Counted from the stretch's first letter, positions 6,805 to 14,236 are shown. The stretch: DNA of 14,360 nt from PHAA01 sp040217755 (GCA_040217755.1 JBEHWJ010000053.1:1-14360); one strand, 5' to 3'. The notes: generated by a model from the letters alone, not told the origin. Translations and numbers: made by a program.

Positions 6805-7848
6805 TCATCGTTTAATTTTGATCGACTTGAATCCCTTCGCTGTCACCCGGCCTATCTCGCAACACAGTTCTCCCAGTTCCTGCATGGCCCCGATAAACCG
6901 GTCGGCCCGCTCCCCGCTCAGGGCCACCAGTAATCCCCCGGAGGTTTCCGGCGCAAACAGGAGGTCCCGCTTGGAAACGTCTATCTCCTCTATATATTCC
7001 ACCTTATCCGCCAGGTAATCCCGATTATTGTACGCCCCGGCCGGAATCAATCCCATACTGGCATACTCCAGCGTCCCTTGCATAAACAGCAGCCGTTCGA
7101 CGTACAACTCGACCTCCACATCGCTGGCCGCTGCCATCTCGTACAGATGCCCTATTAAACCGAACCCGGTTATGTCCGTGGCCCCGAGGGCACCCACCGC
7201 CTGCGCAGTTTCAGAGGCAACCCGGTTCAAAGTCGTCATCCAGGTCACCGCTTCCTCGATCGCCGCCGCCGAGGCCATTCCTGCTTTGATGGCCGTGGTG
7301 ATTATCCCGTTTCCCAAAGGCTTGGTTAAAAATAGACGGTCCCCGGGGCGGGCGCCGCTATTGCACATTACCCGGTCAGGATGGACCAGCCCGCAAACAC
7401 TCAGCCCATACTTGGGCTCGTTGTCGTCCACGGTATGGCCCCCCACGATCAAGGCACCCGCTTCGACTACCTTATCCAGACCACCCTCCAATATCCTTCG
7501 TAAAACCGATAGATCTTGGCACTGCGGGTAACAGACCACATTCATGGCCAGCAAGGGGCGGCCTCCCATGGCGTAGATGTCGTTGAGCGCATTGACCGCT
7601 GCTATTTTCCCAAATACAAACGGGTCATCCACCATGGGGGTAAAAAAATCCAGGGTCTGAATTAAAGCCAGATCATCGGTTATGCGATAAACCCCGGCAT
7701 CGTCCCGGCTCTCGATTCCGACCAGTAAATTGGGGGTTCGGGGCCAATTTAACCCCTCCAACACTTTCTCCAAGGTCCCCGGACCTATTTTTGCTGCTCA
7801 GCCAGACGCTCGGACCATTTCCGTAAGTCGGAGGTTGTCTTCTGCCAC
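6805..7848 (-). CDS. selD: Selenide, water dikinase; selenocysteine-containing
   Basis: SelD makes selenophosphate from selenide and ATP, the selenium donor for tRNA-Sec. Simple reading starts at TTG 7773 and lacks the N-terminal active site. Continuing upstream, the frame passes one TGA (7798-7800), then reads LRLTEMVRASG and reaches GTG 7848, which has GAGGTG seven bases before it. With TGA read as Sec the protein has 347 residues, the E. coli SelD length. Sec17 aligns with E. coli Cys17 and Lys20 with Lys20. Later motifs are intact: DDAGVY, TLDFFTPMVDDPF, NALNDIYAMGG, GGHTVDDNEP, TDITGFGLIGHL and PETSGGLL. The stop is TGA 6805-6807. The first 64 bp overlap the aminopeptidase gene in another frame. 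That TGA encodes Sec is inferred from alignment, a SECIS-like hairpin and the tRNA-Sec gene in this window. Confidence 0.93.
7773..7800 (-). promoter_or_regulatory. Sec codon with SECIS-like hairpin in selD
   Basis: The in-frame TGA (7798-7800) is followed, 11 nt later on the minus strand, by a hairpin AGGTC/GACCT (7782-7786 with 7773-7777) with loop CGGG; a sixth C-G pair is possible. The loop begins 17 nt after the TGA and has a G at its second position, which fits bacterial SECIS elements recognised by SelB. No bulged U is visible. The aminopeptidase stop TAG (7785-7787) lies at the foot of the stem. Confidence 0.65.
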
Positions 7849-9284
7849 GCCGTTTCACCTCGTTTTTCCACCGTCTGGACTTGACTGCTGCCCTTGAGGC
7901 TGAACCTTTGCATGAATACCTTATAGGCTTGGTAAGCCATATACACGTCAACCTTGCTGGTTACCTCAAAGGGGGAATGCATTCCCAACAATGCCACGCC
8001 GCAGTCCACTACCTCCATCCCGTAATGGGCTATATACTGGGCCACTGTACCACCGCCCCCGATATCAACTTTGCCCAGTTCCCCTACCTGCCAGACCACC
8101 CCGGCCCCATCGAACAGACTGCGAATCCAGGCGATGTATTCTGGATTGGCGTCATTGGACCCTGATTTCCCCCGTGATCCTGTGTATTTGGTAATGACTA
8201 CCCCCTGCCCCATGAATGAATTATTCATCTTCTCGAACACTTCCGGGTAGTTGGGGTCGATGGCGGCATTGACATCGGCGGACAAGGCATGGGAGACAGA
8301 CAATGCCTGGCGCAAGCTGAAATAATCGTTCTTGCCGGCCTTATGCATTAATTCAGCGACGATGTTCTCTATCAACAAGGATTGCAGCCCGGTATTGCCG
8401 GCACTACCGATCTCTTCTTTATCGACAAAGAGGCATAAAGCGGTGCGGGTTGGTTGTTCTACCTCCAGCGCCGCCCGTAATGATGTGTAAGCACACACCC
8501 GGTCGTCCTGCCCATAAGCCCCTATCATGCTCCGGTCCAGCCCCACCTCTCGGGCCGGGAAAGCCGGTACCAACTGCAACTCGGCGCTGGTCAAATCGTC
8601 CTCCACGATATCAAACCGGTCCTGCAGCACGTTCAAAACGAAGGCCTTAATGGGGTCGTCTTCCCTCTGCAGCAAGGGACGGCTTCCGACAAGGGCATTA
8701 AGACTCTCGGCATTGACCGCCTCGGACATTTTCTTTTCCATCTGGTCCTTCGCCAGGTGGGGGAGCAGGTCGGCGATGGTCAGTACCGGATCGTCGGCCT
8801 TTTCGCCTACGGTTATGTTCTTGACCGTACCATCCTTTTTAACCACCACTCCGTGCAGGGCCAGCGGTATTGCCGGCCACTGGTATTTCTTGATACCGCC
8901 ATAATAATGGGTCTTCAACAAAGCCATGCCATCGGCTTCGTAAACCGGGCGTGCTTTTAGGTCGAGACGGGGGGTATCTATATGGGAGACTACAATATTG
9001 AAGCCTTCTTCCAATGGCTGGGTACCGATTATGGCCAGAGCCGCCACCTTGCCTTTACTGGTTATCAATAGTTTATCTCCCGCTTTGGGAACATCAATTT
9101 TCTCCAGAGTCTTGAATCCCGCTGCCAGAGCCATACGGCCGATTTGCTCGGCGGCTTCCCTCTCTGTCTTGGCTGAGGTTAGAAAATCCAAGTACCCGGC
9201 GCTGAAATCATAGGCCGCTTGGATTTTGTCCTCGGTCATCTTGGACCAACAGCTCCTATCCTTTTTCCTGCCCTCGTCCGGCAT
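7785..9284 (-). CDS. M18 family metalloaminopeptidase
   Basis: This is a cytosolic di-zinc aminopeptidase of the M18 family, bacterial aminopeptidase-1/aspartyl aminopeptidase type (499 aa, near the usual 460-500). The expected metal ligands are visible: His101 in VVSHIDTPRLDLK, Asp260 in YGQDDRVCAY, the Glu290-Glu291 pair in VDKEEIGSAGNTG, Asp337 in ALSADVNAAIDPNY and His436 in LLGMHSPFE. It probably removes N-terminal residues from peptides during turnover. ATG 9284 follows AAGGGG by ten bases, and the N-terminal extension before the first helix is normal for this branch. It lies 58 bp after cvpA. Its last 64 bp overlap the start of selD, so translation of the two is likely linked. Confidence 0.93.
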   Translation of the reverse strand: MPDEGRKKDRSCWSKMTEDKIQAAYDFSAGYLDFLTSAKTEREAAEQIGRMALAAGFKTLEKIDVPKAGDKLLITSKGKVAALAIIGTQPLEEGFNIVVSHIDTPRLDLKARPVYEADGMALLKTHYYGGIKKYQWPAIPLALHGVVVKKDGTVKNITVGEKADDPVLTIADLLPHLAKDQMEKKMSEAVNAESLNALVGSRPLLQREDDPIKAFVLNVLQDRFDIVEDDLTSAELQLVPAFPAREVGLDRSMIGAYGQDDRVCAYTSLRAALEVEQPTRTALCLFVDKEEIGSAGNTGLQSLLIENIVAELMHKAGKNDYFSLRQALSVSHALSADVNAAIDPNYPEVFEKMNNSFMGQGVVITKYTGSRGKSGSNDANPEYIAWIRSLFDGAGVVWQVGELGKVDIGGGGTVAQYIAHYGMEVVDCGVALLGMHSPFEVTSKVDVYMAYQAYKVFMQRFSLKGSSQVQTVEKRGETAWQKTTSDLRKWSERLAEQQK

Positions 9285-9342
9285 GTTCTATAATCCCCTT
9301 TCCTTTCGTATTTCCACTTAATTTCCCATAGTAGGCGCGGCT

Positions 9343-9984
9343 CTATACTACCGTGCTTATCAACGACCATAAGAATCTCCAGCTCCGCATCAGATACGGA
9401 ACCAGAACCGAATCTCCCATCCAGACCTGAAGCTGCCCCGCGTTTCTCAGGCCTATTTGGGCGGCTAAACCAATCGGCTTTTCCAGGATGCTTATTAGCG
9501 CAGCCAGGACTACAAAATTTTGTGCGCCAACCAGAGCCATGCCGCCCAACCGGTTGGCATGCCCACCCATGCCATGTCCTACAAGCCTGGTGATAACAAA
9601 AATCATTCTCAGCAGAAGACTGCTTACCATATATAGTAGCAGAAAACCTATTACGGACACGACAAGATATGTAAACTCTGTTATTTGCCCGTGTAGCACG
9701 ACCAGGATGTTATCCAGCGGCAGGGCTTGGATAATCGGATCCAGATCAGTCCGATCGGCAGGGAGACCCATACCCCGCTCTACCCTGCCGGTCAAACAGG
9801 TGATCAAACCGTACTGTTCCTCCAGATAATCAATCGCCCGGTTCCGATACAGGTAGGCAACCGCCAGGCTAACCACAGTTGTGACTATTCCCCCAGCCGC
9901 TGCTGCCAAACCTTGGACATTGCCGCTCACCAGGCTTAATGCTAAAATAATGACGATTAAATAGTCCAGTACATTCAATCCCAA
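9343..9984 (-). CDS. CvpA family membrane protein
   Basis: This is a 213-residue inner-membrane protein with the CvpA (colicin V production) layout. The first segment, VLDYLIVIILALSLVSGNVQG, carries the family-type start and is followed by the Gly/Ala-rich segment AAAAGGIVTTVVSLAVAYLY. A hydrophilic loop containing ERGMGLPADRTDLDP comes next, then TYLVVSVIGFLLLYMVSSLLL and a last segment near AHNFVVLAALIS-like sequence after the motif HANRLGGMALVGA. Members affect membrane or envelope biology, but the molecular role is not settled. The start is TTG 9984, nine bases after AGGAGGG. It heads the minus-strand unit with the aminopeptidase, selD and DUF951, and is divergent from the CBS-ACT gene. 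Confidence 0.85.
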   Translation of the reverse strand: MGLNVLDYLIVIILALSLVSGNVQGLAAAAGGIVTTVVSLAVAYLYRNRAIDYLEEQYGLITCLTGRVERGMGLPADRTDLDPIIQALPLDNILVVLHGQITEFTYLVVSVIGFLLLYMVSSLLLRMIFVITRLVGHGMGGHANRLGGMALVGAQNFVVLAALISILEKPIGLAAQIGLRNAGQLQVWMGDSVLVPYLMRSWRFLWSLISTVV

Positions 9985-10136
9985 TCTCTGTTGCCCTCCT
10001 ATGTAACGTTAAGCACCTTTCCAATAGATATATTTTACTTCTATATTACCGACCGAGGTTGGTGAACTTCCGATACATAAGAATCGACCCAATACTTCAT
10101 CATCAATGCAGGCCATATTGTCCCTGGAGTCGGTCT

Positions 10137-10176
10137 GGTACTGCTGAGTAAACGGGTCTATACATGCAGTACCCGT
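10137..10176. repeat. Overlapping inverted repeats upstream of CBS-ACT gene
   Basis: Between cvpA and the CBS-ACT gene, GGTACTGC (10137-10144) and GCAGTACC (10166-10173) form an 8-bp inverted repeat with 21 nt between arms. ACGGGT (10152-10157) and ACCCGT (10171-10176) form a second, competing one. They abut a TATAAT at 10176-10181 that lacks a recognisable -35 box. This could be an operator or a switchable RNA; no regulator is identified. The rest of 9985-10257 shows no confident promoter. Confidence 0.35.
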
Positions 10177-10257
10177 ATAATGCCGGCCGGCGGATGATAA
10201 AATAGGCTATATATGGTAACATAATAGGTATATTTTCAGGAAAGCGGGGAAGGTAAA

Positions 10258-10926
10258 ATGAAGGTTAAAGACAGAATGACACCCAATCCTTACACCATAA
10301 CGCCTGATGCAGGCGTCGGCGACGCCTGGTTGTTTCTTATAGAGCATGGTTTGAACCGGTTGCCGGTTATGGACCGTGGCAAGTTGGTCGGAATCCTGAC
10401 CAAGAAGGACTTTGGTTCCCGTCCCGATCTTAACTTCCGGGGCACTTCAATTGCCACCCGCTACTTCTCCACTGAGGAAACTATGGCCTTGAACAAGGTC
10501 AAGGTGCGGGATATCCTTCCCCTGAACCAGGCCTTGGTGACCATAGGTCCGGATGCTTACATCGAACAGGCCGCCAAGCTGCTGCAGGATAATAGAATAA
10601 GCGGCCTGCCGGTAGTCGATGACGATGGCAGACTTATCGGTATTATAACCCAGACCGACATCTCACAGGCCTTTATGGAAATCCTGGCCATTAATCTCAA
10701 AGGGGTCCGTTTGAATATGCGGATCAAGAATACCCCGGAAACACTGATCAAAATAGGTGAGGTCTTGAAAAAGCATGGGGTTGACTTCCACAACCTGGTG
10801 ACCCTGGAGTCCAAGAATGACGACCCGCTCCTGATCCTGCGCCTGAACACCAATGATTCCAAAGCTATCATTAATGATTTTAAGGCCGCCGGCTTCAAAG
10901 TAGAGGCGGTTATGATCAAACAATAG
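10258..10926 (+). CDS. CBS-pair and ACT domain regulatory protein (AcuB-like)
   Basis: This is a soluble 222-residue sensor-type protein with no catalytic domain. CBS domain 1 (about 1-56) begins KVKDRMTPNPYTITPDAG and ends with GKLVGILTKKDF. CBS domain 2 (about 81-140) begins KVRDILPLNQALVTIGPDA and contains SGLPVVDDDGRLIGIITQTDI. A C-terminal ACT domain (about 146-220) reads LNMRIKNTPETLIKIGEVLKK. CBS pairs usually bind adenine nucleotides and ACT domains small metabolites, so it probably senses energy or carbon status. The ATG has GGGGAAGG four bases upstream. It is first in the plus-strand unit, 31 bp before the PhaR/PhaE-like gene, which suggests a link to PHA storage; the ligand and target are unknown. 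A related AcuB is tied to acetoin metabolism in Bacillus, but no acetoin gene is seen here. Confidence 0.88.
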   Translation: MKVKDRMTPNPYTITPDAGVGDAWLFLIEHGLNRLPVMDRGKLVGILTKKDFGSRPDLNFRGTSIATRYFSTEETMALNKVKVRDILPLNQALVTIGPDAYIEQAAKLLQDNRISGLPVVDDDGRLIGIITQTDISQAFMEILAINLKGVRLNMRIKNTPETLIKIGEVLKKHGVDFHNLVTLESKNDDPLLILRLNTNDSKAIINDFKAAGFKVEAVMIKQ

Positions 10927-10957
10927 TATAAGGTTATTAAAGGGAAGGTGAAACGTA

Positions 10958-11482
10958 ATGGATGAGAAGAAAGAACAGCCCCAGGTTACCATGATCGATC
11001 CATATAAGTTGTGGAAGAAGCTCTATTTCAGCAACGAACAGGTATGGACTGCTGCATTTCGTGATTTCATAAATACTGACCTTTTCGCCAACAGTATCGA
11101 CCTTATCCTTAACACCTACCTGCAGTATTTGCGGTTCAACAACGACGTGGTGGAGCGGATCACGGAAGAGTCCCCTTTGGCCTCCAAACGCGATGTGGCC
11201 CGGGTAGCTGAGCTGGTGGTGTCGCTCGAGAATAAAGTGGACGGCATCGAGTTGGACGTTGAGGAGAAACTCGATGCCCTGGATGCCAATGTCTGCAGTG
11301 TCAGGGACAATCCCTCCCCGGATGATCTGCCCGGGCGCATTGCGGCACTCGAGGCTCTTATGAAAGACGTGAATACCAACCTGATCGCTTTGAATAAACA
11401 AATGCAGACCTTGGCCAAAACGGGCCGGGCTGCTGCCAAAAAAGAGACTCCACCCAAATCGGTGAACAAGAAAGCGGACTAA
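10958..11482 (+). CDS. PHA synthase subunit, PhaR/PhaE-like
   Basis: This is the likely non-catalytic partner of the PHA synthase encoded next (174 aa). It starts with DPYKLWKKLYFSNEQVW, resembling PhaR/PhaE N-termini, and has a helical segment to about 70. The stretch SPLASKRDVARVAELVVSLENKVDGIE (about 72-98, described by its pattern RDVARVAELVVSLE) is typical of PhaE and phasin-like proteins. A coiled coil and a Lys/Ala-rich basic tail from about 155 follow. Such subunits activate PhaC and associate with the polymer granule. The length is closer to PhaR of class IV synthases than to the ~350-residue PhaE of class III. The ATG has GGAAGGTG upstream. It lies 23 bp before phaC. Family assignment rests on motifs and neighbour; a phasin is the main alternative. 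Confidence 0.75.
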   Translation: MDEKKEQPQVTMIDPYKLWKKLYFSNEQVWTAAFRDFINTDLFANSIDLILNTYLQYLRFNNDVVERITEESPLASKRDVARVAELVVSLENKVDGIELDVEEKLDALDANVCSVRDNPSPDDLPGRIAALEALMKDVNTNLIALNKQMQTLAKTGRAAAKKETPPKSVNKKAD

Positions 11483-11505
11483 CGATGTACGGAGGTGAAT
11501 AAAAA

Positions 11506-12618
11506 ATGGCGGACGACATATTTATTAGGAAAGATTCGGCTGTCCAGATTGGGGAGGCCCTGGCCAAGACCGGCCAGGACTGGTGGGAGGCCACTGCACG
11601 CTGGTGGGAGGTTCTCGCTTATGATCATAAACCCTCCACCGGTGTATCGCCAAAGGAAATTTTATGGCGTAAAAACAAATCCAAATTATATCATTACCAA
11701 CCTACCTCGGACCGTCTTTACCGTACCCCGGTGCTAATGATCTATGCGTTAATCAATAAAGCGTATGTATTGGACTTGACTCCGGGCTCCAGCCTGGTCG
11801 AATACCTGGTCAAGGAGGGCTATGATGTTTACTTGTTGGACTGGGGAGAGTTCCAATGGGAGGATCGGGAACTCACCTATGCCGATTTTGTGTATGATTA
11901 CATCGCCCCGGCAGCCCGGCGGGTGGCTCGCCACGCGGGTTCCACTGATATCAGCATAATCGGCTACTGCATGGGCGGGACCATGTCCACCCTCTATGCT
12001 GCCCTCTTCAACAAGCCGGTACTGCGCAACCTGATATACCTCGCTGCTCCAATCGATTTTGCCAATGCCGGCGCTTATGATGTTTGGCTGCGGGCTCCCG
12101 GCTACGACCCGGACCGTATAGTCGACGCCATGGAACTGATCCCGACCGGATTTATGGATTGGGGCACCCGGATGTTGAATCCGGTGGCCAATTACCTGGG
12201 CACTTACACCCGCCTATGGAAAACTATCGAAGAAAAACAGGATGAACATTTTTGGAAGGTACTCAATAAATGGGCTACCGACAATATCAATTTTCCCGGC
12301 GCCGCCTACCGGGAATGGCTTAGGGATTTTTACCAGCACAACAAGCTGATCAAGAACCAGATAACCTTACGGGGTCGCCGGGTACAACTGCAGAGAATCA
12401 AGGCCAATCTGCTGGCTTTGGTGGGGACCCGGGACCATATCGCCCTGCCCCATCAAACCGCAGCTGCCCTTACCTACCTGGGAGGCAATGACAAAACCTA
12501 CTTAGAGTACCCGGTAGGTCACGGGGGCTTGGTAATCGGCACTATGGCTCACGATCAGGTGTTCCCCGACATAGCTGGCTGGTTGGCAGACCGCTCCGAT
12601 CTTATGGAGACAGATTAA
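11506..12618 (+). CDS. phaC: Polyhydroxyalkanoate synthase, class III/IV PhaC
   Basis: This alpha/beta-hydrolase polymerises (R)-3-hydroxyacyl-CoA into PHA granules. The 370 residues match class III/IV catalytic subunits (about 355-370), not the ~590 of class I. The lipase-like box GYCMGG places the catalytic Cys at 155. Asp310 in GTRDHIALP and His339 in PVGHGG complete the triad, close to Cys149/Asp302/His331 of the Allochromatium enzyme. Also visible are YLVKEGYDVYLLDWGEF and the conserved Trp-rich region near NKWATDNINFPG. The ATG follows ACGGAGGTG by nine bases. Its partner subunit gene lies just upstream. Substrate is probably short-chain 3-hydroxybutyryl-CoA, as for this class; no phaA/phaB or depolymerase gene is in the window. 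Confidence 0.95.
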   Translation: MADDIFIRKDSAVQIGEALAKTGQDWWEATARWWEVLAYDHKPSTGVSPKEILWRKNKSKLYHYQPTSDRLYRTPVLMIYALINKAYVLDLTPGSSLVEYLVKEGYDVYLLDWGEFQWEDRELTYADFVYDYIAPAARRVARHAGSTDISIIGYCMGGTMSTLYAALFNKPVLRNLIYLAAPIDFANAGAYDVWLRAPGYDPDRIVDAMELIPTGFMDWGTRMLNPVANYLGTYTRLWKTIEEKQDEHFWKVLNKWATDNINFPGAAYREWLRDFYQHNKLIKNQITLRGRRVQLQRIKANLLALVGTRDHIALPHQTAAALTYLGGNDKTYLEYPVGHGGLVIGTMAHDQVFPDIAGWLADRSDLMETD

Positions 12619-12640
12619 CCTTGCCCCGGGATGGTGTCGT

Positions 12641-13219
12641 ATGGACCAAATCGATACCCAATATCTGGTACAATATATCCGTCAATTTGGGCTCTGGGCT
12701 CCGGTCATTGCGTTCGTCCTGTTTACCCTCCAGGCCATGTTCCCGGTGGTGCCATACCTGATTATAGCCGCAGTCGCAGGGATACTGTTCGGGTTTAAGA
12801 TGGGTGCTTTTCTGGCTTGGGCGGGGGCCTTGACCGGTGCCTGCCTCACCTACTGGCTTATAAGGAAGCTTGGCTATAAGAGCTTCCTAAAATGGTTCTA
12901 TCACAGCCGCGGTTATGATTTGCGCCGTCTCAATCCTTCCATTGCCTTCTGGACTCTGGTGATAGCGAGGATAGTCCCGGTGGTTCCCACCCCGATGATA
13001 AACGCCGGGGCAGCCTTGGGGGGTGTATCATTTTCGACTTTCCTGTGCTCATCGGCAATCGGGAAGATTCCTACCGCGGTCTTGTACACCGGGCTAGGCT
13101 TGGCCGTATTCAATGCCCGCGATATAAAATCTGTCCTTGCTATACTGGTTCTGGCATTGATCATCCTGGCATTCGGTTGGCATCTGGCTCGCAAATATTA
13201 TAACGCCACCATATCATAG
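12641..13219 (+). CDS. TVP38/TMEM64-type DedA family membrane protein
   Basis: This is a 192-residue integral membrane protein of the VTT/SNARE-associated (DedA superfamily) group. Hydrophobic segments lie at APVIAFVLFTLQAMFPVVPY, IIAAVAGILFGF, AFLAWAGALTGACLTYWLI, a mid segment before IARIVPVVPTPMINAGAALGG, and a final VLAILVLALIILAFGW. The family signature F-P-V-V-P-Y with G-x-x-F-G, and the second re-entrant R-x-V-P-V-V-P-T, are present. Members translocate or scramble lipids or affect membrane potential; the exact substrate here is unknown. The gene lies 22 bp after phaC with a weak ribosome-binding site (ATGGTG four bases before ATG), so it is probably the last gene of the PHA unit. A connection to PHA storage is inference. 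Confidence 0.85.
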   Translation: MDQIDTQYLVQYIRQFGLWAPVIAFVLFTLQAMFPVVPYLIIAAVAGILFGFKMGAFLAWAGALTGACLTYWLIRKLGYKSFLKWFYHSRGYDLRRLNPSIAFWTLVIARIVPVVPTPMINAGAALGGVSFSTFLCSSAIGKIPTAVLYTGLGLAVFNARDIKSVLAILVLALIILAFGWHLARKYYNATIS

Positions 13220-13452
13220 ATGCGGTCGAAGACTTTGTTGAAAATACTGCCCCGGTGAGCCACAGAAACGAGGCAATTAATACCCTTAGCATCCCCCAAG
13301 AGTATATCCGCTCACAATGGTTTGTAGGGGCCTATACGGAGAAACCGCTCCTCCTCCGCGTCTTTCCTGGCTTTTCCGGCCTATCGCTTTGCCGATATCT
13401 TGGGCTATTATTTTGCGGTCATCATATTTTCTTCCAACCGACTCATAAATAA
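13220..13452. other. Non-coding or decayed stretch after the DedA gene
   Basis: No gene is supported between the end of the DedA gene and the hairpin at 13453. A short plus-strand frame from GTG 13255 (65 codons) has no ribosome-binding site and no recognisable family. On the minus strand a frame of similar length is open over the same bases but has no start codon. The segment may be untranslated 3' sequence of the PHA unit. Confidence 0.4.
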
Positions 13453-13483
13453 AATATAGGTTCCCGATGCGGGAACCTATATT
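13453..13483. terminator. Convergent hairpin terminator
   Basis: A 14-bp perfect stem AATATAGGTTCCCG (13453-13466) pairs with 13470-13483 around the 3-nt loop ATG. On the minus strand it is followed by TTTTATTTA (the first Ts belong to the stem), a good intrinsic terminator for the short hypothetical gene to its right. On the plus strand the tail is poor in T, but the strong stem may still end the PHA transcript that converges here. Confidence 0.75.
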
Positions 13484-13668
13484 GGGTTCTAACTATATTT
13501 GATATTCCTTTTCCTTTGCAGTTACTTAATTACCCGTTAATAAAAATAGTGACCGGGATAACCGGGCAGCCGCAATCAACTGACCTCAATACGGCCAGAA
13601 CATATATTCCAATTATCATAAACGACGGTTACAAAATCTATCCCGCCAAAAACCGCAGGGAATATACC
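13484..13668. other. AT-rich stretch between hairpin and hypothetical gene
   Basis: I see no supported gene here. A plus-strand frame from TTG 13516 to 13743 lacks a ribosome-binding site and runs antisense into the hypothetical gene. On the minus strand it is the likely 3' untranslated part of that gene up to the hairpin at 13483. Confidence 0.35.
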
Positions 13669-13881
13669 TCAAAGCAAGCCCTTGATCAAGAAACTCTTCA
13701 GGTCCGATTCTGGTTTCTCAATTATATCGGTATCATTGAATAACGCCTTCAATACAGCGATTCTTTGGTTATTGTCGCCGTTCTTGAAGCCCAGGATGCA
13801 ATATGGTCCCTGGTTGCGGGAATTCTTCACGGTTACCAGGTCCCCTTTATAAAATTGTCTATCGGGAACTATTTTCAACAC
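13669..13881 (-). CDS. Short hypothetical protein
   Basis: I do not recognise this 70-residue protein. It begins MLKIVPDRQFYKGDLVTVKN, has a central CILGFKNGDNNQR segment, and a C-terminal helix with acidic then basic residues ending FLIKGLL. It has no signal peptide or membrane segment. The KGDLVTVKNS / YCILGFKNG pattern could form a small beta barrel such as an SH3-like fold, but this is a guess. The frame is open to 13908; GTG 13881 is chosen because GGGAG lies eight bases upstream and a promoter ends at 13907. It has its own promoter and a downstream hairpin, so it looks like a single-gene unit. Use of TGA as stop is assumed. Confidence 0.5.
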   Translation of the reverse strand: MLKIVPDRQFYKGDLVTVKNSRNQGPYCILGFKNGDNNQRIAVLKALFNDTDIIEKPESDLKSFLIKGLL

Positions 13882-13906
13882 CTTTATCACTCCCTGAAGA
13901 ATTACC

Positions 13907-13935
13907 AAAATAATCTACTGTAATATATGCGGCAA
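13907..13935 (-). promoter_or_regulatory. Likely promoter of the short hypothetical gene
   Basis: On the minus strand TTGCCG (13930-13935), a 17-nt spacer and TATTTT (13907-13912) fit a sigma-A promoter of moderate quality. The start would be near 13900, leaving about 19 nt before the GTG start, with the ribosome-binding site in between. Confidence 0.45.
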
Positions 13936-14236
13936 TGATACTGTTTGTTATATTTCTGATTGGTTTGCCCTCCCACTCTCCATTTTTCCCGCGCCATGCG
14001 TCCATTTACAGCGTCAATTTTCCCTTTTATTTTAACCGTTGGCAGGCAGCAAATAGAATCTTTACTACATTCTTCTTATTACCTTCTGCGTCCGGTAAGG
14101 GGTGCCTCGGGCTTCAGTCTGGGAAAATATTCTGCGCAAGATCGGCATGAAATGCCGAAGGCTGACAATGAAGTCGTTCAAAAGACTGATGGGTATTTAC
14201 AGGGGTCAAAATGGGGGTCAAACGAAAATCAGCAAC
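13936..14236. other. Intergenic stretch with possible mobile-element debris
   Basis: No complete gene is supported here. A plus-strand frame from GTG 14102 to the stop at 14264-14266 (54 codons) has a natural-looking basic composition, with LRKIGMKCRRLTMKSFKRL near its middle, but has no ribosome-binding site and runs into the tRNA-Sec terminator. GGGGTCAAA occurs twice in tandem (14202-14210 and 14214-14222, period 12). A 7-bp hairpin TCGGCAT/ATGCCGA sits at 14142-14158. The G-rich tandem copies resemble ends of transposable elements, which suggests a decayed insertion; I cannot name a family. Confidence 0.3.

Noticed and set aside
10176..10181. TATAAT taken as a normal sigma-A promoter for the CBS-ACT gene.
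   Set aside because: No -35-like hexamer occurs 16-18 bases upstream and there is no extended -10 TG, so I do not call it as a promoter.
13255..13452. Plus-strand frame of 65 codons from GTG after the DedA gene.
   Set aside because: No Shine-Dalgarno sequence, no recognised family, and an unusual Phe/Leu-rich composition typical of non-coding reading.
13582..13671. TGA 13669-13671 of the short hypothetical gene could be another Sec codon: 29 further codons are open, and a small hairpin with a bulged T follows.
   Set aside because: The extension has no recognisable motif, the stem past the bulge is only 2 bp, and nothing marks a redox site near the TGA. Ordinary stop is the simpler reading.
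13516..13743. Plus-strand frame of 75 codons from TTG.
   Set aside because: It lacks a ribosome-binding site and overlaps, antisense, a gene with promoter, ribosome-binding site and terminator.
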